A stretch of DNA of 64,000 nucleotides, taken from Isoetes taiwanensis. Taxonomy: Eukaryota; Streptophyta; Lycopodiopsida; Isoetales; Isoetaceae. Both the position numbers and the translations under genes were made by a program. Below, in pieces: positions 57,650 through 64,000 of this stretch (positions are counted from its first letter, which is position 1; every line of letters begins with the position of its first letter). The stretch covers positions 15,623,752-15,687,751 of the forward strand of contig JAJEKV010000008.1 in the NCBI GenBank assembly GCA_021234155.1, given 5' to 3'. The notes below the pieces were generated by a model. It was not told the DNA's origin. It worked only from the letters and a program-made list of their open reading frames with translations, and did not search any database.

Positions 57650-58570
57650 TAACCCTCCAGTCTCTCACCCTGGAGTAACAGCTTTGCAAAATAAAGAAAT
57701 ACAGCCAGGCAAGTTTATCTTACCGTTAATGGGCTGCCCAGGAAGTCTGTCCAATTAATAGTTTCCTTCACGTTTCCCTGCTCATCCATATCCATGTCTG
57801 CATCACAGAACATACACTACAATGATTACTTTCATGACCAGATAAGAAGTTTTGATAATGCATTTCCAGGTTTGCAACATAACCACCGGACAAGAAATCT
57901 GTTGAACAGATCCACAAGTATGAAGTCATTTTTGTTTCCTCATAACCAGAAGAATTCGTGCTGCTTATTTCCCAAATACATAACCACAAGCATAACCACC
58001 GGAAAACTCCATTTCCATTCTCTTTCCTAAAGATATAAGCAGATTTGAGAAACAACAAGAAGCAACAGATTTTACCTCGTTGCTGGATCTGGAGGTCGCT
58101 GGAGAGGTCGGAATTGCAGTCGGCTAGTCACTGGGTAGGACAGAATGGCGACTTCTAGGGGACACTGCCAGGATTGCAGGCCGGATGCCAGCGCAGGCGT
58201 TTGCCCTAAACAAAGTCTGGTCGTTGCCTTCTCCTTCCTTATTTAATTTTTAATGTTGATGTTTAGGATTCACAAACAAGCATTTTAAGTACATGTTATT
58301 AACATCTTACACATGCCACACATCAAGGAAATGCAAAGCAAGGGAGAAATGTAACAAATTTCTATTTCAAATTTTCTCTATCTTAGTACAACGTTTCTCT
58401 CTCTTTTTATAACTTAAAACAATTAATCTATGCGCCGTCCAACATGGCAATACTAAGTTGGAGTAATCTCCAACATCTAATTTTTTGTGTTTTCTAACAT
58501 TTAATCCTAACCGTAATCTAGTGTCTCTTGGCCACATGTTCAAAGCACATTTATTCAAATACTTTCTAAG
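57650..58570 (-). other. Candidate 3' LTR region of the gypsy element
   Basis: Downstream of the gypsy stop on the minus strand are a TATA-like 'ttataaaaagagagag' (near 58,405) and a GC-richer stretch at 58,080-58,220. That would suit U3-R-U5 of a 3' LTR. The borders cannot be set without the matching 5' LTR, which lies outside the window. Confidence 0.4.
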
Positions 58571-58578
58571 CTAACTTG

Positions 58579-61128
58579 TTATTCTTTAAAACATATTTCA
58601 AAGTTACATGAACTTGTTGCACCATGGACAACCCCATGGCCTTTATTGTTTCTTTGGTCGCTTCTCGCTTGATCCGCTTGCCCGGTCCCAACTATCATCC
58701 TCTTGTAACTTTCTACGACTTCCGATTCGGCCCGGTCCTTACTATCGACGACCACCTCTTCGGTCTTTTGTTGACGTCTCCGGTCATGGTCATATACATT
58801 ATCCCCCTTTTTAGTGAAGATCTTGGGATCTTCACTCACCTTATCCCCCTTTTTGAGGGTTTTCTTAGGGTCTTCTTGCTGAACCTGATGGTTGTAACAT
58901 AAATGAGTATTCCGATATCTCTTATGGAAATAATAGGTGTCCCTTCTTCTAGCTCCTCTTAAAGCTTGTTCTTCAATAGAGAAGCTCTTACTTGCATTGA
59001 TCAAAAACCCCTTTGTACACATTTGTTCAAATAATTGAATGTAAACCGAGGGTAAATGATTGACCTTGATAAAGAGAGCCACGTCCATCATGGTTTCCTG
59101 GCAAGACTTATTTGGGTTTATATTTATCAGGTGCTCTTTAGCTCCTGGATAAGGGGCTATAATTATTTCTAACAACTTGCAATACTTTGCTTGTTCATAA
59201 ATGAGAGAATCCGGACTCTCAACTGCTCTGTTAATAAACTTTTTGAGGTTTTTGATAGTATCCTCTGCTTTATACCAGACTTCACCAGGAATGATAGCCC
59301 AATTTCTACCTTGGTTAACTGCATTTTTTAACATTCTTCTTTGGAAAGAAGGATCAAACTCTGGATTATTACGTACAGATGCTGAAGCCTCATGAAAGCA
59401 TGCACTTACTTTTGGATCCGTGAGTAACTTCAGTCTCCATTCCGAGGATGTTGCACGTCTAAAGACTGGTAATCCAAGAAAACTCATGTCTTCCAATCTT
59501 ATAGTCTTCTTACTTTGAGTCAACTCCTCTTGCATAATAGTCTTCTCTTGCTCTGCTTGCTGCAATGATGTGACTAGTTGTTTAGTTTTTTCCTTGAACC
59601 TAGCCTTCTGCAAAATAAAATTGTGAAGAACTTTTGTCGCTTTTTCATGATCTTCTTCTAAAATTTTGTGCGTAATTTGCAAGGCAAGGTAAGCATCGTC
59701 TTTTTGAGAAATAATCCCCTCCATGGCTTTCAAATTTTCTGTGAGCCTCTGATTTTGTTGTTCGATATAAGCTGCTTCATGATCTTTGTCGAACAAATAT
59801 TCCGCGGCAATTTTTCGTTGGGCTTCCAAGTATGCTGTCATCTTTTCAGAAACGAAATCTTCCTTGTCATTAACTACCGGTTGTATGAGTAGCACCTCTT
59901 CAACAGGTTTTTCTTCTAAAGGCGGCAACTCTTCAAGAATAAGGGTATCATCCTTGGGCGTCACCTGTTCAAGTACATATCTGAGTATGTGCTTCAATTT
60001 CCATTTACATGTTACACTTGATAACCTATTTTGACAGTTATTACTCAAGCAATATACTAATTGAGAATAAACTGCTTGTGCCCATGGAACGTCACAACCT
60101 GTCATGCCCTTATACACATAAGAGAACCATTTTCTGCTATAAGGATAAACTGTTAAAGACGTCAACTTGTTGTTTAGTGCCATAAATATTTCATTGTATG
60201 GTTCCTTGGCATGTTGTATATGGTAAGTATTTTCAACTACATGAAGATCAAATATATGTTCAGGTATAAATAGAGGAACTAGTCCAACCTCTGCATCTGG
60301 TATTCTGAGAGCTTTCGTTATCATTTCCAAAGTGATTTGGAATGAACCAGTTGCATGAGTAAAACCATTGTGTGTCTCTATGTTATAATTTTTCAAAAAC
60401 TCCTCAACCAAAGCATCATTAACTTTTGGTTGGGGTAAAAGAACAAAAGATAACAATTTCATTTGTTTCAAGTAACCTTTAGCTCTTTGACTCAAGGGTA
60501 TTGTTGGTTGAATGCATTTTTTCCTAATTTGAACAACTTTGGTGTTTTGTCTCTTCCATGTACGTTCTTGCACATAGTATCGAGCTTTATTTTGCTCACT
60601 CATCAATTTTTCGTAAAATTTTCTATGTTTTTGAGAATTAACGTTTCCTTGCGTGAAGCATAAAACCATTCTATTCGGGGGCCAGAAACCAATTCGATAC
60701 ATGATCTGCATGAATTTGTCATTAGGTATACACCAACTTGCTTTTCTCCATAAATCTAAATTGTTCCCACTTGGAGAAGGTGTATATATTAACTGAAGAG
60801 TACCATCTTGCTTGCGTATATGTTGTATTTTTCTAATGTTTAATTTGTTTGCATATCCATCCAGCTTCCATAAGGAAATTGTCCAGTAATGCTTATACGA
60901 GTAATTATCCTTAGACTTTGGTATTCTCCAACCCATGTTTATACCAATTACAGGTCTTTCATGGTATATTTTCAAACGTGATCCATTTACTAAAGTGGGT
61001 AACAAATTGTCACTCATATCTTTTAGTTGTACCGACCCATTCGGAAACACTTCTTGGATCACAAATGGCCCAAGCCACCTTATCTTAAGCTTCCCTGGAT
61101 GTTTAAGATATCTTGAATCATAAAGCAA
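58579..61128 (-). CDS. Ty3/gypsy integrase C-terminus fused to a ~790-residue extra protein
   Basis: An uninterrupted 849-codon frame. Residues 1-57 (DSRYLKHPGKLKIRWLGPFV, VNGSRLKIYHE) are the C-terminal domain of a Tat/Athila-like gypsy integrase. The remainder is not recognised. Residues 60-390 form a Trp/Tyr-rich domain (KASWCIPNDKFMQIMYRIGF; WFSYVYKGMTGCDVPWAQAV). Residues 396-425 are acidic and proline-rich. Residues 425-545 are a predicted coiled coil rich in Glu, Lys and Gln (EQQNQRLTENLKAMEGI). Residues 546-730 are a second globular region. Residues 731-849 are a basic charged tail with a DPKK..KKGDKV / DPKI..KKGDNV repeat. No signal or membrane segment is visible. Tat/Athila elements are known to carry extra ORFs near the 3' end, but usually separate from pol. 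The frame is strikingly intact next to a broken pol. The listed start codon is arbitrary because pol continues upstream. Confidence 0.8.
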   Translation of the reverse strand: MLYDSRYLKHPGKLKIRWLGPFVIQEVFPNGSVQLKDMSDNLLPTLVNGSRLKIYHERPVIGINMGWRIPKSKDNYSYKHYWTISLWKLDGYANKLNIRKIQHIRKQDGTLQLIYTPSPSGNNLDLWRKASWCIPNDKFMQIMYRIGFWPPNRMVLCFTQGNVNSQKHRKFYEKLMSEQNKARYYVQERTWKRQNTKVVQIRKKCIQPTIPLSQRAKGYLKQMKLLSFVLLPQPKVNDALVEEFLKNYNIETHNGFTHATGSFQITLEMITKALRIPDAEVGLVPLFIPEHIFDLHVVENTYHIQHAKEPYNEIFMALNNKLTSLTVYPYSRKWFSYVYKGMTGCDVPWAQAVYSQLVYCLSNNCQNRLSSVTCKWKLKHILRYVLEQVTPKDDTLILEELPPLEEKPVEEVLLIQPVVNDKEDFVSEKMTAYLEAQRKIAAEYLFDKDHEAAYIEQQNQRLTENLKAMEGIISQKDDAYLALQITHKILEEDHEKATKVLHNFILQKARFKEKTKQLVTSLQQAEQEKTIMQEELTQSKKTIRLEDMSFLGLPVFRRATSSEWRLKLLTDPKVSACFHEASASVRNNPEFDPSFQRRMLKNAVNQGRNWAIIPGEVWYKAEDTIKNLKKFINRAVESPDSLIYEQAKYCKLLEIIIAPYPGAKEHLININPNKSCQETMMDVALFIKVNHLPSVYIQLFEQMCTKGFLINASKSFSIEEQALRGARRRDTYYFHKRYRNTHLCYNHQVQQEDPKKTLKKGDKVSEDPKIFTKKGDNVYDHDRRRQQKTEEVVVDSKDRAESEVVESYKRMIVGTGQADQARSDQRNNKGHGVVHGATSSCNFEICFKE

Positions 61129-62313
61129 AACTTTGATTCCCTCATGAAATGTTTTCTTTCTTTGACGTTAGTCAAACCAAGCTTTCCTTCTTCTTTTAAC
61201 CACTTGTTGTCTCCAAATTGCGTGTTGTCGCTTTTCATCTAAAGCTTCCAGTTTAAATAATCTTTCTTGTAAGGATTCTATATTTCCCAGTCGGTGTTGT
61301 ATAGCTATCCTCAAAGTAGGTACTATGAACTCAAAAGGCAACACAACCTCAACTCCACGTTAAATGCGTTAAAACCTGACGGTGTGACCGATAGCTACTT
61401 TATATGTTGTTCGATAGGCCCACAGTACTGCTGGTAATTTGTCATCCCAATCCTTTCTATTAGAATCACAAATCTTTTTAAGTATATTCACAAGAATCTT
61501 ATTGGAGGATTCAGCCTGTCCATTTGCACGAGGATAATAAGGAGTTGATTTTCTATGTCGTATAAGAAAATCTCTCGTCAAATGTTCGACCACCCTGTTT
61601 ATAAAATGGCCACCTCGATCGCTTACCAACTCCAAAGGACACCCAAACCTAGTGATGATTTGTTGGTACATAACTTTAGCCACACTCAAGGCTTCATTAT
61701 CCCGGAGTGCTCTGGCCTCCACCCACTTGGTATGGTAATCAGTAATCACCAAAATGTATCTAGCCTGAGTTCGAGAAGCAGGTGGTGTTATAGGTCCTAC
61801 AAAGTCCATACCCCACTTTTCAAAGGGGCCTAAAGGAAGTATAGGAGTTTGAGGCATAAAGTCTCGTTGGCCAGGCTTGCCAACTCTTTGACAAACATCA
61901 CAGCTTTTAACATAGGTATAAACATTCTTAAATAGAGTGGGCCACCAATACCTTGCTTGTAAGATCTTCTTGGAAGTTAAATCAGACGAAAAGTATTCAC
62001 CACCAACTACTTCATGGGCCTCTTCCAAGATAGTATTGATCTCATGAGGCAACACACATCTCCTCAATATTAAGTCTTTTCCTTTTCTATACAGTTGTCC
62101 AGCTATTAAAGTGTAGGGAGCTGCCTTCTTAATAAAGTCTCTTTCTCCCGCCGCATCCAAGTCCTTTGGTAATTTACCAGATGTTAAATACTCAGTAATT
62201 CCTACATACCATGGAGGTATAGCAATGACCTTATACGCATTTGCATCAGGAATGTCGTCATTAATTCCCGTAGGACCTTCTCCATTGGTAAGTCTAGACA
62301 AATGATCTGGCAC
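61129..62313 (-). mobile_element. Ty3/gypsy integrase, zinc finger and catalytic core
   Basis: The minus-strand frame 62,313-61,369 reads the RNase H-integrase linker, a zinc-finger region (EEAHEVVGGEYFSSDL, KSCDVCQRVG), the core with WGMDFVGPI (first Asp), LVSDRGGHFI (second Asp) and NGQAESSNKI (Glu), and WAYRTTYK. The DDE triad is complete. The second His of the HHCC finger, usually in GGHFS, is replaced by Glu-Tyr. A stop at 61,369 and a frame change precede VEVVLPFEFIVPTLRIAIQH and the integrase tail continuing in the next frame. It is part of the same element as the extra ORF downstream. Confidence 0.9.
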
Positions 62314-63260
62314 ATCCAGGCCTCAACACTATCTTAAAGTTGAACTGTTGAAGAATTAATAACCATCTGGTAATTCTTTCAGTCATGCATGGTTTATTGA
62401 TCAAATATAAAAGAGCTTGATGATCAACATAAAATAGAAAATAATTTCCCAAAAGATAATGCCTGAACTTTTGGACAGATAAACCATGGCCAAAGCTTCT
62501 CGTCAGCTTGTTGTATACTTTGCCAAGAGAGTTCAACCGCTGGTTGGCATAGTATAGGTTGATCTCAGAGATCCTTGTTGTTGTTGTCGCGAGCATCGCG
62601 CCCTGCCGCTACTTTTGAGGCGTCGGTGTGCACATGAAATTCCTTGTTCCACATTGGAGTTACCAATTGGTGATGAGACTAGAAACTGCTATTTAAGTTT
62701 CTCAAATCTTTGTATCACAATCCCCATTCCATTTGAATTCCTTGTTTCCAAGTAAGTTTGTTCAAAGGGGCTGCTATCTCAGCGGTTTGGTTAACAAATT
62801 TGCGATAATAGTTAACTTTCCCTAAGAAACTTCTTAGTTGAGTGACATTCTTTGGTGGTGGCATACTTATTATTACATCGACTTTCTCGGGATCAGTCAA
62901 TATTCCTTTCTTACAAACAATATGACCAAGCAAGATACCATGTGTAACCAAGAACATTACACTTTTCGAGATTTAATGATACTCCATATTGCTCAAGACA
63001 AACAGAAAGATTTTCTAGTTTTTCCACATGTTGTTCCATTCATCGAACACCGAGAAATCATCTAAAAAGATTTCCATGAAGTCCCCAATATATTCCTTGA
63101 ATACTTGAAGCATAACTCCTGAAAAAAACAGGAGGGAGCATTGCTCAACCTCAAAAGGCATGACCTTATAGGCAAACGTTCCAAATTGTGTTATGAACGT
63201 AGTTTTGTGCCGATCATTTGGATGTATTTGCACTGGTTGTAGCCCCGAGAAACCATCCAT
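62294..63260 (-). mobile_element. Ty3/gypsy reverse transcriptase (catalytic part) and RNase H
   Basis: At 63,260-63,015: MDGFSGLQPVQIHPNDRHKT, FGTFAYKVMPFE and IGDFMEIFLDDFSVF, the last being the RT catalytic x-x-DD block. The PFGL..AP.TFQ segment is scrambled by frame changes. At 62,957-62,715: GILLGHIVCKKGILTDPEKV and QLRSFLGKVNYYRKFV (thumb). At 62,596-62,294: KFRHYLLGNYFLFYVDHQAL and ERITRWLLILQQFNFKIVL (RNase H). Between 62,600 and 62,715 the sequence is degenerate. It is inactive. Confidence 0.9.
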
Positions 63261-64000
63261 GAAGGAATAGCATTCATGGCGCCTACATTTTCTAGCACCC
63301 GATCAATTAAAGGGTAAAGGAAAATGATCTTTTTCTATTCTGACATTTAATTTTTAAATCGACACAAACTCTAAGCTTGCCATTTTTTTTTTTCACAATC
63401 ACAATAGGGAGACACCCATTCACTTATTTCCACTTCATAGATGAATCCAACTTGTAGAAACTTCTTAGTTTCTTCCCTAACACTTTCTGCATAGTTAGGG
63501 TTTAACCTATATGCCCGCTGTTATATAGGAGTCGCGTTAGGAATAAGAGGTATTTTCATTTGCACCACGTCAGGGTGGATTCCTCGCAAGTCCTTGTAAT
63601 TCCAAGCAAATATATCAATAAACTCTTGTAGTAGGTCAGTGGCTTGTTGTAAAAGAACAGGTGGAAGGTGGAGCTCCAATTTTGATTAATTTGGGCTCTT
63701 CTTCGTTCTTAAGTTTAGCTCATTAGCTCACGGGGGAGTCCTATAGATGGAACAAGTTTTCCATCTTCCAACTTGTGAGCTTTTGTTGGTTCCAAAGTAA
63801 TTTCTTTTTCCACTGCCTCCACGAAATGTTTAGGGTACTCTTTTGTTTCTTCCACCATAAAGCATAATTCATCCGATTCACCGTCGATATTAATGCCATA
63901 GAAATCATCTTCGTCGACAATTTCGTCCATGACACCTTCCTCAATGTCCTCATCTTCTTCATCGGAGAACAATGTTTCTTCTTGCATAATGGTTGTACTT
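63261..64000 (-). mobile_element. Ty3/gypsy RT N-terminus and upstream linker (runs off window)
   Basis: The minus strand has broken pieces of the RT start (NGKLRVCVDLK near 63,360-63,390), then further upstream an acidic 90-codon frame at 63,987-63,715 (DEEDEDIEEGVMDEIVDEDD). Acidic spacers between protease and RT are common in plant gypsy polyproteins. Gag, protease and the 5' LTR must lie beyond base 64,000. Confidence 0.75.

Noticed and set aside
57768-58058. A 96-codon minus-strand frame near the gypsy 3' end
   Set aside because: No family resemblance; it probably lies in LTR or flanking sequence.
1-64000. CRISPR arrays, bacterial operons or ribosome binding sites
   Set aside because: Introns, LTR and non-LTR retrotransposons and PPR genes make this plant nuclear DNA; the tandem arrays lack the spacer and repeat pattern of CRISPR.
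1-64000. tRNA or rRNA genes
   Set aside because: No A-box/B-box pair with a convincing cloverleaf and no rRNA core sequence was seen on either strand by eye; a covariance-model search would be needed to exclude them.

Overview
The window looks like nuclear DNA of a seed-free land plant, most likely a fern or lycophyte relative. It is AT-rich and intron-bearing, crowded with plant retrotransposons, and carries a long PLS-type pentatricopeptide (PPR) gene whose motifs repeat almost perfectly every ~101 codons. No species can be fixed from the sequence alone.

Layout. (1) Bases 1-16,575 and 25,541-42,385 are two direct copies, A and B, of one ~16.8 kb block. Copy A begins left of the window. The block holds, in order: the 3' end of the PPR gene, two kinase gene fragments separated by a LINE reverse-transcriptase piece, an AT-rich minisatellite, exon fragments resembling exostosin (GT47), DUF547 and GET1 genes, a multi-exon gene with a BED-like zinc finger and DDE-transposase-like motifs, and a ~101 bp tandem array. 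The copies differ mainly by many tiny indels and scrambles. (2) Bases 16,580-22,715 lie between the copies and hold a decayed LINE (minus) and the N-terminal half of a decayed Helitron protein (plus). (3) Bases 22,716-26,163 are the PPR gene, open apart from one frameshift and a truncated C-terminal E region. (4) Bases 42,400-45,740 hold tandem arrays, a Helitron 3' terminus and a LINE tail. (5) Bases 45,748-46,590 carry three exons of an apparently functional octanoyltransferase (LIP2), the best host gene here. (6) Bases 47,300-55,500 hold another LINE-type tail, a pogo-type DNA transposon split by a LINE, and a 5'-truncated Ty1/copia element. (7) Bases 56,946-57,646 form a long inverted repeat. 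(8) Bases 58,579-64,000 are a Ty3/gypsy element (minus) whose integrase C-terminus runs in frame into a ~790-residue extra protein.

The window is a transposon graveyard around two host genes (PPR and LIP2). The items most worth following are the BED/DDE-like family in both copies of the duplication, the integrase-extra-ORF fusion, the foldback element, and whether the copy A/B differences are biological or assembly error.
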